In this document: positions 15,203-24,295 of the stretch, in pieces
Layout: the number at the start of each line of letters is the position of its first letter
Numbering within the stretch: position 1 is the first letter of the stretch
Assembly (NCBI GenBank): GCA_947632385.1
Contig: CANRPD010000006.1
Span: 1-60,394, forward strand
Origin: an uncultured Clostridia bacterium
Lineage (GTDB): Bacteria; Bacillota; Clostridia; Oscillospirales; Acutalibacteraceae
Reading direction: 5' to 3'
Length of the DNA stretch: 60,394 nucleotides
Notes under the pieces: model-generated
What the model saw: only the letters and a program-made list of their open reading frames with translations
Database searches by the model: none
What the model was told of the DNA's origin: nothing
Position numbers and translations under genes: made by a program

Positions 15203-17839
15203 GTGAAAAGATTTGACCCGATCTTCCCCTTCCTGTGGCTGCACGGGGAACCGGAGCCCGTACTGCGGGAAATGATGGCGGCCATCGCCGGGTGTGGGAT
15301 CACCGCGGTGTGTGTGGAGAGCCGGCCCCACCCGGACTTTGCCGGTCCGGGGTGGTGGCACGACATGGACATCCTCCTGGAGGAGGCCCGGAACCGGGAC
15401 ATGCGGGTGTGGATCCTGGACGACAGCCACTTCCCCACCGGCTTTGCCAACGGCGCCCTGCAAGACCGGCCCGTGGCCCTGCGGCGGCAGAGCGTGGTGT
15501 GCACCACCGTGCCCCTGGCCCCCGGCCCGGTAGAATTGGAGACCGAACCGTACCTGCGGCCGGTCTCCCCCAAGACCCAGATCGAACAGTACATCCTGCA
15601 GGACCAGCGGGAGATCCACGACGAGCGGTTCGTGGCCGTCACCGCCCTGGGGCCTGAGGGAGAACGGATCTCCCTGGACGGGGCGCTGCAGGAGGGCCTG
15701 CTGCGGTGGAACTGCCCCGGGGAGGGCTGGCAGGCGGCCTTCTGCACCCTCAGCCGGAACATGGGGCCCCATCGGGAGTACATCAACATGCTGGATGCGG
15801 ACGCCTGCCGGGTGCTCCTGGAGGCGGTGTACGAGCCCCACTGGGCCCACTATGCCGCGGATTTCGGCAAGACCATCGCCGGGTTCTTCTCCGATGAGCC
15901 GGAGATCGGCAACGGGCACCTGTACCACTTCGACGATCCCCTGGGCTGCGACATCGATCTGCCCTGGAGCAGCGAGCTGGAGCAGGAGCTTCGGGACGCT
16001 TTTGGGGCGGATTTTGGCACGCTGCTGCCGCTTTTGTGGGACAAAAACGGGAGTTCCGACCCAGACACCACCGCCCGGGTGCGCTACACCTACATGGACC
16101 GGGTGACCCGCCTGGTGGAGAAGAACTTCTCCCGGCAGGTGGGAGACTGGTGCCGGGCCCACGGGGTGGAGTACATCGGCCACCTCATCGAGGACAACCA
16201 TCACGACACCCGCCTGGGCAGCAGCCTGGGGCACTATTTCCGGGGCCTGGCCGGCCAGGATATGGCGGGGATCGACGATATCGGCGACCAGGTGCTGCCC
16301 CAGGGAGAGGATCTGGCCAAGCGCGGGCCCCTGGGCCAGGAGCGGGACGGGGAATTCTACCACTACGCCCTGGGCAAGCTGGGCGCGTCGCTGGCGGCCA
16401 TCGACCCCGGCAAGAAGGGCCGGACCATGTGCGAGATCTTCGGGGCCTACGGCTGGAACGAGGGCGTCCAGCTGGAGAAGTACCTGGCGGACCATTTCCT
16501 GGTGCGGGGGGTCAACCGGTTCGTGCCCCACGCCTTTTCGTCCATGGCGTATCCCGATCCCGACTGCCCGCCCCACTTCTACGCCCACGGCCACAACCCC
16601 CAGTACCGGCACTTTGGAGCGCTGATGGGCTATCTGCGCCGGGTCTGCGGGATGATCTCCGGCGGAAAAGCGGTGATCCCTGCGGCGATCCTCTACCACG
16701 CGGAAGCGGAGTGGACCGGGGACGCCATGCTGTGCCAAAAGCCCGCCCGGGTGCTCTATGACCGGCAGATCGACTTCCACTTCCTGCCGGCGGACGTGTT
16801 CAGCGACCCCCAGCGGTTCGGCACCCAGCTGGACGGCGGGCTCACCGTCAACGGACAGACCTATCGGGTGCTGCTCCTGCCCCGGGCGGACTATCTGCCC
16901 GCGGCGGTGCTCGCCGCAGCCGGCAGGCTCCACCGGGCGGGCTTCCCGGTGTTCTTCCTGGAGCAGAAGCCCCACGGGGTGCTGGGGGGTCCGAAGAGCG
17001 ACCTGGAGGCCGTGGCCGACGTGCCGGTGGTCTCTCTGCAGGCGCTGCCCGACGCCCTGGAAGCCCTGGGCCTGCGGGAGATCCGGCTCTCCCCCGAAAG
17101 CGACCGCCTGCGGGTACTGCACTACCGGGGAGACGAGGAGTTCTTCCTGCTGGTCAACGAGGCGGCCGAACCGTACTGCGGGCGGGTCACGCTGCCCTTC
17201 CAGGGGGACTGCTGCTGGTATGACCCCTGGAGCGACCGGTATGAGACGGCAGAACACGCCCCCGCCGGTGCGGGGACCGAAGTCTCTCTGCGGCTGGACC
17301 CGCGACAAAGCGTCTGTGTGTGTCTGAAGGCTGCGCCGGAGGGTGTCCAAGAACCCCTCTGGGCGAGAACTGACCGCTTGGAAGCGGAGCTCCCCCTGAC
17401 CTGCTGGGGCCGCTCCACCTGCGCCTCAGTGGACTACCCCGCCTTTGGGGCGGCGCAGCCCGTGACCCTGCCGGACCGGCTGGCCGAGGAACAGCCCGCG
17501 TTTTCGGGTTTTGTCCGGTATGAGACCGCCTTTACGGCCCCTGCCGCCCCGGGGCCCGCAGTGCTGGAGATCACCGATGCGGCGGAGGGCGTGGAGGTCT
17601 TCCTCAACGGGGAGAGCCTGGGGATCCAGATCGTGCCCACGTACCGCTATGATCTCACCGGCCGGCTGCTGCCGGGGGAGAACCGGCTGGCCATCGAGGT
17701 GGCCACCACGCTGGAGCGGGAGAATTACACGGAGGATCCGCCCCACAGCTTCATGCCCGTTCCGCCGCCTACCTGCGGTTCCGGCCTCACCGGCGAAGTG
17801 CGGATCCGGGGGATCGGGGCGGACCAAGCCCAGCAGTGA
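15203..17839 (+). CDS. Large glycoside hydrolase, GH106-like (putative alpha-L-rhamnosidase)
   Basis: 878 residues from the GTG at 15203, with GAGGAGGT about 10 nt upstream. No signal peptide, so cytoplasmic. The N-terminal part (about 1-500) looks like the TIM-barrel core of GH106-type enzymes (FPFLWLHGEPEPVLREMM, CVESRPHPDF, WILDDSHFPTGFANG, FFSDEPEIGNG, CEIFGAYGWNEG), followed by an alpha/beta domain and a C-terminal jelly-roll of the GH2 sugar-binding type (about 770-860: VEVFLNGESLG, LLPGENRLAIEV). Glutamates in FFSDEPE and CEIFGAYGWNEG are candidate catalytic residues. Rhamnosidases of this group strip rhamnose from plant glycosides; substrate here is a guess. It is a single gene with its own promoter, 6 kb from the C-glycoside cluster. 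Confidence 0.68.
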   Translation: MKRFDPIFPFLWLHGEPEPVLREMMAAIAGCGITAVCVESRPHPDFAGPGWWHDMDILLEEARNRDMRVWILDDSHFPTGFANGALQDRPVALRRQSVVCTTVPLAPGPVELETEPYLRPVSPKTQIEQYILQDQREIHDERFVAVTALGPEGERISLDGALQEGLLRWNCPGEGWQAAFCTLSRNMGPHREYINMLDADACRVLLEAVYEPHWAHYAADFGKTIAGFFSDEPEIGNGHLYHFDDPLGCDIDLPWSSELEQELRDAFGADFGTLLPLLWDKNGSSDPDTTARVRYTYMDRVTRLVEKNFSRQVGDWCRAHGVEYIGHLIEDNHHDTRLGSSLGHYFRGLAGQDMAGIDDIGDQVLPQGEDLAKRGPLGQERDGEFYHYALGKLGASLAAIDPGKKGRTMCEIFGAYGWNEGVQLEKYLADHFLVRGVNRFVPHAFSSMAYPDPDCPPHFYAHGHNPQYRHFGALMGYLRRVCGMISGGKAVIPAAILYHAEAEWTGDAMLCQKPARVLYDRQIDFHFLPADVFSDPQRFGTQLDGGLTVNGQTYRVLLLPRADYLPAAVLAAAGRLHRAGFPVFFLEQKPHGVLGGPKSDLEAVADVPVVSLQALPDALEALGLREIRLSPESDRLRVLHYRGDEEFFLLVNEAAEPYCGRVTLPFQGDCCWYDPWSDRYETAEHAPAGAGTEVSLRLDPRQSVCVCLKAAPEGVQEPLWARTDRLEAELPLTCWGRSTCASVDYPAFGAAQPVTLPDRLAEEQPAFSGFVRYETAFTAPAAPGPAVLEITDAAEGVEVFLNGESLGIQIVPTYRYDLTGRLLPGENRLAIEVATTLERENYTEDPPHSFMPVPPPTCGSGLTGEVRIRGIGADQAQQ

Positions 17840-17930
17840 CGGGGTGCGGCCCTGGGAAAAGCCAACGACCGTGAGCATGACAGCTTGCGGCCCAAACGAA
17901 AAACGACGGGTCCGAAAGGGCCCCACAAAA

Positions 17931-17962
17931 CGATCCCGCAGACGGTTTGGTCTGCGGGATCG
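17931..17962 (-). terminator. Rho-independent terminator of the cadherin-repeat protein gene
   Basis: CGATCCCGCAGAC and GTCTGCGGGATCG form a perfect 13-bp stem with a 6-nt loop; on the minus strand TTTTGTGG follows. The hairpin is also downstream of the convergent glycosidase gene. Confidence 0.85.
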
Positions 17963-18010
17963 GATTCGCTGTGGGGATGGGGCAAGCGTGGGTTGCGGGG
18001 CGAGAACGGG

Positions 18011-21000
18011 TCATGATTTCCGCTTCGTCCGCCACACCATCCAACCGGCGCCGGCCAAGCCCACCGCCGCCAGGCACCAGGGCAGCAGCGCGGGAAGGCC
18101 GCCCACTTCGATCTGGCCGATGGACTGGGTGGCGACCGGAACGGCCCCCTTGGGCTCCTCCTCGGGTTCCACCTCCACGGGGATGACGGTGTCCTGGTCT
18201 GCGGAGAGGTTGTCCTCTGTCTCCACGGGCACGGGCGCTCCGGCCGCTTCCCGGTGGACGGTGACGGTGTAGACCTGCTTGGTCTTGCCGTCTTCGGCGG
18301 TCACCGTGATGAGGAAGTCGGTGTCCGAGCCGCCGGAACCCAGATTCTTGCGGTTGACCTTCCACGCCGCGCCCACGGCAGGGTCGGCCTCAAAAAAGAC
18401 CTGCTGGACCCCGTTGGGCACACGCATTTGGTAGGTGAACACGTCCGGCGAAAATTCCGGTTCCAGCTCGCCCTGCTCCGAGGTGAGCCCCCACAGGGTG
18501 GCGTCGCTGCTGGCGGCGGAGGGGGCGGCGCCTGTCTTTTCCGACCGATGGACGGTGACGGTGTAGACCTGCTTGGTCTTGCCGTCCTCCGCAGTCACCG
18601 TGACGAGGAAATCGGTGTCCGAGCCGCCGGAACCCAGATTTTTGCGGTTGACCTTCCAGGCTGCACCGGCGGCGGGGTCCGCCTCGAAAAAGACCTGCTG
18701 CGTCTCAAAGGGGACCGTCATGCGGTACTGGAAGATGTCAGGCGAAAAGGCGGGGCTCAGGTCCCCCTGCTCGGAGGTGAGCATCAGCAGGGTGGCGTCG
18801 GCGCTGGCGGGCGTGGTCTCTTTTTCCGACCGGTGGACCGTGACGGTGTAGACTTGTTTCGTCTTGCCGTCCGCAGCAGTGACCGTGATGAGGAAATCGG
18901 TGTCCGAGCCGCCGGAGCCCAGGTTCTTGCGGTTGACCTTGGCCGCGGCGCCCTCCACAGCCTCGGCATTGAAGGAGACCTGCTGGACCTCATAGGGGAC
19001 CGTCATGCGGTACTGGAAAACGGTGGGCGAGAAAGCCGGTGTGAGCTCTCCCTGCTCGGAGGTGAGCATCAGCAGGGTGGCGTCGGCGCTGGCGGGGTCG
19101 GTCTCCTTCTCCGACCGGTGGACCGTGACCGTGTAGACCTGCTTCGTCTTGCCGTCCGCAGCGGTGACGGTGATGAGGAAATCGGTATCCGAGCCGCCGG
19201 AGCCCAGATTCTTGCGGTTGACCCGAGCTGTGGCGCCCTCGGGAACATCGGCGTTGAAAAAGACCTGCTGGATCTCATAGGGGACGGTCATGCGATACCG
19301 GAAAACGGAGGGCGAAAAGGCGGGAGTCAGGTCCCCCTGCTCGGAGGTGAGCATCAGCAGCTCCGCATCGCCCGGTTCTTCGGGGTCCGTTTCCTTCTTT
19401 GACCGGTGCACCGTGACGGTGTATACCTGCTTGGTCTGGCCGTCTGCGGCGGTGACCGTGATGAGGAAGTCGGTGTCCGAACCGCCGGAGCCCAGGTTCT
19501 TGCGGTTGACCTTGGCTATGGCACCCTCCGGAACATCGGCACTGAAGAAGACCTGCTGGATCTCATAGGGGACCGTCATACGGTACTGGAAAACAGTGGG
19601 CGAGAAAGCCGGCGTGAGCTCTCCCTGCTCGGAGGTGAGCATCAGGAGCGTGGCGTCATCGCTGCCGGGATCGGTCACTTTTTCCGACCGGTGGACCGTG
19701 ACGGTGTAGATCTGCTTGGTCTTGCCGTCCTCTGCGGTGACGGTGATGAGAAAGTCGGTATCCGAGCCGCCGGCACCCAGATTTTTGCGGTTGACCTGGA
19801 CTTTCGCGCCCTGGGGGGCATCTGTATCGAAAAAGACCTGTTTCACTTCATAGGGCACGGTCATGCGGTACTGGAAAACGTCCGAGGAAAAAGCCGGCGT
19901 CAGGTCGCCCTGGTCTGAGGAGAGCATCAGGAGCGCGGCATCGTCGCTGCCGGGCACGGTCACCTTTTCCGACCGGTGGACCGTGACGGTATAGACCTGC
20001 TTGGTCTTGCCGTCCTCGGCGGTGACGGTGACGAGAAAATCGGTATCCGAGCCTCCGGCACCCAGGTTTTTGCGGTTGACCTTCACCGTTGCTCCCTCCG
20101 GGGCTTCGGCGCCAAAGAAGACCTCCTGGACCTCGAAGGGAACGACCATGCGGTAGGCGAGGACGTCCGAAGAAAAAGCGGGCTCCAGCTCCCCCTGCTC
20201 CGACCACAGCATGAGCAGGTCCGCGTTGTCGCTTTTGGGGGCTTCGGGCGGCTTTTCCCCGCGGTGGACCGTTACGGTATACACCTGCTTCGCTTTGCCG
20301 TCCTCCGCCGTCACAGTGAGCAAAAAATCGGTATCCGAGCCGGCGCTCCCCAGATTCTTCCGGTTCACGGAGCACTTGGCCCCGGGTGCCGGTTCCGCCA
20401 GGAACGACACCTGCTGGGTCTCATAGGGGACCTCCATCCGGTAGGCAAAGACCTCGCTTTCAAAGGGCGGCTCCAGCTCGCCCTGCTCGGACAGGAGGGA
20501 AAAGAGCCGGGCCTCGCTGCTGGGGCCGCGCTCTACCGTGATCTTCGTGGTGATCGCAGCGCTTCCGGACAGCGCCTGGGCGTTGGGATCCACCAGGTCA
20601 GATATGTACGTGGAAAAGGAGAGCTCTCCGGGCTTGACCGTGGGCAGGACGCGAAACGTGACCTCCACCACCGGATCGCATGCGCCCAGCGCCCGCTGGG
20701 CGGTGCCCGCCACGAACCCGAACCGGACCTCGTCCTCCCGGGAGAGGTTGGAGGTGACGTCCCCGGAAAGGGCATCGCCGTCCCGGACGCGCAGCAGCTC
20801 CAAGCTCTGGGGATCGAAGGAGAGGCTCATCAGAAACGCGCCCAGCCGGCCCAAACTGCCGTCATACGCCACGCTCAAGGTGACCTGTTCTCCGGGACGA
20901 ACAGAGGCGCGGTCCGGCGAAACGGAAAAGGCGGACTCCTCAGCGCCGAGGACCGGGAGCATCGGGACAATGAGCAGCCAGACCGCCGCAAAAAACGCAG

Positions 21001-21013
21001 TCAATCGTTTCAT
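18011..21013 (-). CDS. Membrane-anchored surface protein with cohesin-like domain and eight cadherin-like repeats
   Basis: 1000 residues. Signal peptide (about 1-24, ending VLGA), a cohesin-like beta domain (about 28-162: VSPDRASVRPGEQVTLSV, LSFDPQSLELLRV), eight tandem cadherin-like beta-sandwich repeats of about 94 residues (168-921), an acidic linker (EVEPEEEPKG) and a C-terminal membrane helix (about 972-993) followed by RTKRKS. Each repeat has the words SEQGELxPAFS, YRMxVPYE, VNRKNLGxGGSDTDFL and KQVYTVTVHR. The repeats are very alike at DNA level, so copy number may vary. There is no sortase motif; anchoring is by the helix. A role in adhesion or envelope spacing is inferred. Start ATG has AAGGAAGGAG. 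It is a single gene with own promoter and terminator. Confidence 0.88.
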   Translation of the reverse strand: MKRLTAFFAAVWLLIVPMLPVLGAEESAFSVSPDRASVRPGEQVTLSVAYDGSLGRLGAFLMSLSFDPQSLELLRVRDGDALSGDVTSNLSREDEVRFGFVAGTAQRALGACDPVVEVTFRVLPTVKPGELSFSTYISDLVDPNAQALSGSAAITTKITVERGPSSEARLFSLLSEQGELEPPFESEVFAYRMEVPYETQQVSFLAEPAPGAKCSVNRKNLGSAGSDTDFLLTVTAEDGKAKQVYTVTVHRGEKPPEAPKSDNADLLMLWSEQGELEPAFSSDVLAYRMVVPFEVQEVFFGAEAPEGATVKVNRKNLGAGGSDTDFLVTVTAEDGKTKQVYTVTVHRSEKVTVPGSDDAALLMLSSDQGDLTPAFSSDVFQYRMTVPYEVKQVFFDTDAPQGAKVQVNRKNLGAGGSDTDFLITVTAEDGKTKQIYTVTVHRSEKVTDPGSDDATLLMLTSEQGELTPAFSPTVFQYRMTVPYEIQQVFFSADVPEGAIAKVNRKNLGSGGSDTDFLITVTAADGQTKQVYTVTVHRSKKETDPEEPGDAELLMLTSEQGDLTPAFSPSVFRYRMTVPYEIQQVFFNADVPEGATARVNRKNLGSGGSDTDFLITVTAADGKTKQVYTVTVHRSEKETDPASADATLLMLTSEQGELTPAFSPTVFQYRMTVPYEVQQVSFNAEAVEGAAAKVNRKNLGSGGSDTDFLITVTAADGKTKQVYTVTVHRSEKETTPASADATLLMLTSEQGDLSPAFSPDIFQYRMTVPFETQQVFFEADPAAGAAWKVNRKNLGSGGSDTDFLVTVTAEDGKTKQVYTVTVHRSEKTGAAPSAASSDATLWGLTSEQGELEPEFSPDVFTYQMRVPNGVQQVFFEADPAVGAAWKVNRKNLGSGGSDTDFLITVTAEDGKTKQVYTVTVHREAAGAPVPVETEDNLSADQDTVIPVEVEPEEEPKGAVPVATQSIGQIEVGGLPALLPWCLAAVGLAGAGWMVWRTKRKS
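18251..20512 (-). repeat. Eight in-frame coding tandem repeats of about 285-294 bp
   Basis: The repeats encode the cadherin-like domains. The word for TVTVHR recurs at about 18254, 18547, 18830, 19120, 19404, 19690, 19973 and 20262 with periods of 283-293 bp. Middle repeats are the most similar; the first and last diverge, as expected for homogenisation by unequal exchange. Confidence 0.9.
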
Positions 21014-21048
21014 GATGTTTGCACAACTCCTTCCTTGGGATCAAGTCA

Positions 21049-21077
21049 ATTGTACCACCCCGCGCTCGGTGGCGCAA
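21049..21077 (-). promoter_or_regulatory. Sigma-A promoter of the cadherin-repeat protein gene
   Basis: TTGCGC (21077-21072), 17 bp, TACAAT (21054-21049) on the minus strand with TGG directly before the -10. Leader about 30 nt. Confidence 0.7.
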
Positions 21078-21090
21078 GGATGTCTTGCCA

Positions 21091-21118
21091 AAAAAGTTGA
21101 GGCACCCCCTAGGGCGCC
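21091..21118 (-). terminator. Terminator of ldh
   Basis: On the minus strand GGCGCCC and GGGTGCC form a 7-bp stem with one G-T pair and a 4-nt loop, beginning 3 nt after the ldh stop, followed by TCAAC and six T. Confidence 0.65.
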
Positions 21119-21121
21119 GAG

Positions 21122-22072
21122 TCACAGACCCAGCTCGTCGCAGCACGCCCGGATCACTGCACAGGAACGGGCAAACTGCTCCCGCTCGCCGGGCGTCAGG
21201 CGAAGCTCCAGCACCCGATCGACCCCCTCCCGGTTGAGGATGCAGGGCATCCCGGCAAAAACGCCGCTCTGCCCATATTCCCCCTGGAGCAGGGCGGAAA
21301 CGGTCAGCACACTGTTTTCGCCCCCCAGGATCGCCCGGGTGATGCGCACCAAAGCCATGCCGATGCCATAATAGGTAGCCTTTTTCGCGGCGATGATCTG
21401 CTGTGCAGCGTCCCGGACCTCCTCACTGATGCGCTCCATCTCCTGGGCACGGAACCGGCCCGCCGACTGATCGCAGACATCGTACACCGATTTGCTGCCC
21501 AGGGTCGCCTGGCTCCAGGGGACGAACTCGCTGTCCCCGTGTTCGCCCAGCACATAGGCGTGGATGTTTCGGGGATCCACCTGGAAATACGCTCCCAGCA
21601 GATACCGCAGCCGAGCGGTGTCCAATGCGGTCCCTGTGCCGAACACCCGGTGGGCCGGGAACCCGGACAGCTTCCACGCGGTGTAGGCCATCACATCCAC
21701 CGGGTTGGTGGCCACCAGCAGGATCCCCCCAAAGCCGGAACACCGGATGGGATCGATCACCGTGGCAAAGACCTCCGCGTTCCGCCGCAGCAGGTCCCGC
21801 CGGGATTCTCCCGGCTTCTGGCTGACCCCGGCGCTGATCACCACCACGTCCGCGTCGGCACAGTCGGGATAGGAGCCCGCATAGACGACGGTCCGGGCTC
21901 CGGCAAACGCGAGCCCGTGGCCCAGATCCATGGCCTCTCCCATGGCCCGGCGCTGGTCGATATCGATGAGCACCAGTTCGTCACACAATCCGTCCACCAG
22001 GGCCGCGTAGGCAAAGCTCATCCCCACCAGACCGGCCCCCACCACTGCTACCTTCCGCTTGTTTTCCGCCAT
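21122..22072 (-). CDS. ldh: L-lactate dehydrogenase
   Basis: 316 residues. Rossmann motif VAVVGAGLVGMSFAYA (about 8-23) with Asp-containing LIDID (NAD preference), substrate loop SAGVSQKPGESRRDLLRRN where Gln marks lactate over malate specificity, TNPVDVMAY, and the active-site His in LGEHGDSE. It reduces pyruvate to L-lactate to regenerate NAD+ in fermentation. ATG 22072 has GGAGGGG. A CGCCG/CGGCG hairpin lies in the leader just before the ribosome site (22091-22103). Transcribed away from spoIIGA; no Rex-type TTGTGAA operator was found. Confidence 0.95.
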   Translation of the reverse strand: MAENKRKVAVVGAGLVGMSFAYAALVDGLCDELVLIDIDQRRAMGEAMDLGHGLAFAGARTVVYAGSYPDCADADVVVISAGVSQKPGESRRDLLRRNAEVFATVIDPIRCSGFGGILLVATNPVDVMAYTAWKLSGFPAHRVFGTGTALDTARLRYLLGAYFQVDPRNIHAYVLGEHGDSEFVPWSQATLGSKSVYDVCDQSAGRFRAQEMERISEEVRDAAQQIIAAKKATYYGIGMALVRITRAILGGENSVLTVSALLQGEYGQSGVFAGMPCILNREGVDRVLELRLTPGEREQFARSCAVIRACCDELGL

Positions 22073-22172
22073 ATTGGTCCCCTCCTACCACGCCGTACCG
22101 GCGTCTTTTGGAGATAGGGTTCCCAGGGAGGGCCAAAAAAGTCTCTGGAAAAATATGCCTGGCCGCCCGAAA

Positions 22173-22205
22173 GCGACAGGTTTGCGGTCCGCTCCGGGGT
22201 ATAAT
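22173..22205 (+). promoter_or_regulatory. Probable spoIIG promoter with long spacer
   Basis: TATAAT (22200-22205) is preceded by no good -35 at 17 bp. The -35-like GCGACA (22173-22178) lies 21 bp upstream. Its CGACA core matches part of the Spo0A box TTCGACA. The B. subtilis spoIIG promoter is known for a 22-bp spacer and Spo0A activation, so the same arrangement is likely here. Confidence 0.55.
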
Positions 22206-22228
22206 GGGAGCCAAAGGGGGGTGAGGAC

Positions 22229-23059
22229 GTGACGGTGTACGCGGACGTGCTGGTGATCGTCAATCTCTATGTGGAGTACATCCTGCTGCGCCTGGTGCAG
22301 AAGGTCTTGGGCGTTTCCTGCCGGGGGCGGCGTCTGGTGCTGGGGGCTCTCACCGGAGGAGTCCTCTCGCTGGGAGTGCTGCTGCCCGGACCGGGCTGGG
22401 TCGCCCTGCTATGGGGCGGGGGAAGCGCACTGGCCACCGCGGCGGGGGCCTTTGCGCCGGCAAAGCCCCTGCTCCTGCTGCGGGAGACCCTGTGCCTCTG
22501 GTGCTTCTCCCTGCTGCTGGCGGGCTTCTTTCTGCTGATCGCCCCCCTGGCGCCGCCGGGCATGTTTGCTGTTCTGGGCGGGACCGTCTATATCGACGTC
22601 TCGCTGCCGGTGCTGTTTGGGCTCACGCTGCTGGCCTACGGCACGCTGTCCCTGTCCATCCGTCTGCTGCCCCGGGAACACCTGGCCCTGCACAACGCCC
22701 GGCTGCGCATCGAGCATCAAGGCCAATGCGTGACCCTGGATGCCAAGGCGGACACCGGCAGCTCGCTGCGGGAACCCTTCTCCGGCCTGCCGGTGATCCT
22801 CTGCCAACGGGATGCGCTGGGGGCGCTCTGCCCTGCCGGCCTGGAGGATGCCCTGGCCCCCGGCGCAGCACCTGCCCCGGGGGTGCGGTTGGTCCCCTTT
22901 TCCAGCGTGGGCGGCAAGGGCGTGCTGCCTGCCTTTCGACCGGACCGCGTCTGCCTAGAGCCCACCGGCCAGCAGCTGGCCTGTTTTCTCGCCGTCAGCA
23001 CCCGGCCCCTTTCCGCGGGACAGTTTCAAGCGGTGTATAACCCCGATCAGTTTACATAA
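22229..23059 (+). CDS. spoIIGA: Sigma-E processing peptidase SpoIIGA
   Basis: 276 residues from a GTG with GGGGGGTGA upstream. Five or so membrane segments (about 1-145), then a cytoplasmic aspartic-protease-like domain with the catalytic DTGSSL (Asp175) and [10 protein letters not shown]. In the mother cell membrane it cleaves the pro-sequence of sigma-E after activation by SpoIIR, which is encoded at the other end of the window. The sigE gene starts 20 nt downstream, as in all endospore formers. Expected to be controlled by Spo0A-P. Confidence 0.95.
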   Translation: MTVYADVLVIVNLYVEYILLRLVQKVLGVSCRGRRLVLGALTGGVLSLGVLLPGPGWVALLWGGGSALATAAGAFAPAKPLLLLRETLCLWCFSLLLAGFFLLIAPLAPPGMFAVLGGTVYIDVSLPVLFGLTLLAYGTLSLSIRLLPREHLALHNARLRIEHQGQCVTLDAKADTGSSLREPFSGLPVILCQRDALGALCPAGLEDALAPGAAPAPGVRLVPFSSVGGKGVLPAFRPDRVCLEPTGQQLACFLAVSTRPLSAGQFQAVYNPDQFT

Positions 23060-23079
23060 ATTCTAAAGGAGGTCCCTCT

Positions 23080-23796
23080 ATGCTTCTCGTCTTCCGTCTC
23101 CAACGCCTGTTCCTTCGTCTGCTGAAGAGCGGGATCCTGCCCGCATCCTGCCACTACATCAACGGTCCGGAGACCCTGCCGCCGCCCCTGACCAAGGAGG
23201 AGGAGGCCCAGGTCTTCGAAAACATCCGCCGGGGCATCCCGGGGGCTCGGGAACCCCTCATCACCCACAACCTGCGCCTGGTGGTGTACATCGCCAAGAA
23301 ATTTGAGAGCCCTGGGGCCAGCGTGGAAGACCTGATCTCCATCGGCACCATCGGGCTGATCAAGGCGGTGAACACCTTTCGGCTGGAACGCAACATCAAG
23401 CTGGCCACCTATGCTTCCCGCTGTATCGAAAACGAGATCCTGATGCACCTACGCAAAAGCGCCCATCTGCGCAACGAGATCTCCATAGACGACCCCTTGA
23501 ACGTGGACTGGGACGGCAACGAGCTGCTGCTGTCCGATCTGCTGGGCAGCGACCCGGACGCCGTGGACCGGGACATTGAGCAGGAGGCGGAACGGACCAT
23601 GCTGTTGGACGCCGTTGACCGGCTCTCTCCCCGGGAGAAAAAGATCATGACCCTGCGGTTTGGCCTGGGCAGCGACAAGGAGCACACGCAGAAGGAAGTC
23701 GCCGACCGTCTGGGCATCTCTCAATCCTACATATCGCGGCTGGAAAAACGGATCATTCTCCGTCTGCGCAAGGACTTGGAGAAGGCAAGCGCCTGA
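23080..23796 (+). CDS. sigE: RNA polymerase sporulation sigma factor SigE
   Basis: 238 residues. Short hydrophobic/basic pro-sequence ([18 protein letters not shown]) that tethers the inactive form to the membrane and is removed by SpoIIGA, then sigma-70 region 2 ([44 protein letters not shown]) and region 4 ([23 protein letters not shown] cut by HTH [12 protein letters not shown]). It directs early mother-cell gene expression. Ribosome site AAAGGAGGT. Ends 10 nt from the convergent methyltransferase gene. Confidence 0.97.
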   Translation: MLLVFRLQRLFLRLLKSGILPASCHYINGPETLPPPLTKEEEAQVFENIRRGIPGAREPLITHNLRLVVYIAKKFESPGASVEDLISIGTIGLIKAVNTFRLERNIKLATYASRCIENEILMHLRKSAHLRNEISIDDPLNVDWDGNELLLSDLLGSDPDAVDRDIEQEAERTMLLDAVDRLSPREKKIMTLRFGLGSDKEHTQKEVADRLGISQSYISRLEKRIILRLRKDLEKASA

Positions 23797-23806
23797 CCTG
23801 GGCCCC

Positions 23807-24295
23807 TCAGCCCAGCCGTGTCAAGATCCCCACATTCTTCGGGCCCTTAAAGGGGAAAGTCACTTCTTCAAAGGGGATCCCCTCCCCGGCCAAATAGGTC
23901 TCGATCTCCTCCACCAGCGCCTTGGTCCCCAGCCTGCGAGTGGTGTCCCAGAAGTTGCAGCAGGGTACCACCAGGATGGGAGTCGTTTTCGCGCTTTCCA
24001 CCACCGGCCGGGTGGCCTCGTCCGGATGCAGCCCCACCACCAGGTCGTAGTACCCGGCCATGTCGGCGGTGTATTCGGTCTGCCGGTTTGCCACTCCCTT
24101 CAGCACAAAGCCCCTGGGATCGATGACCTCGCACTGATAATTATACTTCTTCGTCAGGATGCGGGCAAGCATGCCCTGCCCGCCGGCCACGTCGGCGATA
24201 TAACGGATACTTCGTCCAAAGCGCCCGTAGATAAATTCCGCCACGGCTTCAAAGCGGCCCTCGGCCCCATGGCATTTTGTCTGTTGCCGTCCCAT
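23807..24295 (-). CDS. Small class I SAM-dependent methyltransferase-like protein
   Basis: 162 residues from the ATG at 24295 (site GGAAGGGGA). The glycine-rich loop IADVAGGQGMLARIL (about 35-49) is a SAM-binding motif I, followed by acidic VIDPRG (motif II) and YYDLVVGLHPDEATRP. The usual catalytic NPPY-type motif is replaced by PCCNFWD, so the target is uncertain. It overlaps the end of the SLOG-like gene by 47 nt and is probably co-transcribed with it. Function unknown; RNA or small-molecule methylation is possible. Confidence 0.65.
   Translation of the reverse strand: MGRQQTKCHGAEGRFEAVAEFIYGRFGRSIRYIADVAGGQGMLARILTKKYNYQCEVIDPRGFVLKGVANRQTEYTADMAGYYDLVVGLHPDEATRPVVESAKTTPILVVPCCNFWDTTRRLGTKALVEEIETYLAGEGIPFEEVTFPFKGPKNVGILTRLG

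Noticed and set aside
18251..20512. Regularly spaced repeats that could suggest a CRISPR or satellite
   Set aside because: The period is about 290 bp, in frame, and encodes structured beta-sandwich domains.
22073..22228. Search for a Rex operator or clear promoter of ldh
   Set aside because: No TTGTGAA-type inverted repeat and no pair of boxes with acceptable spacing could be agreed on, so none is annotated.
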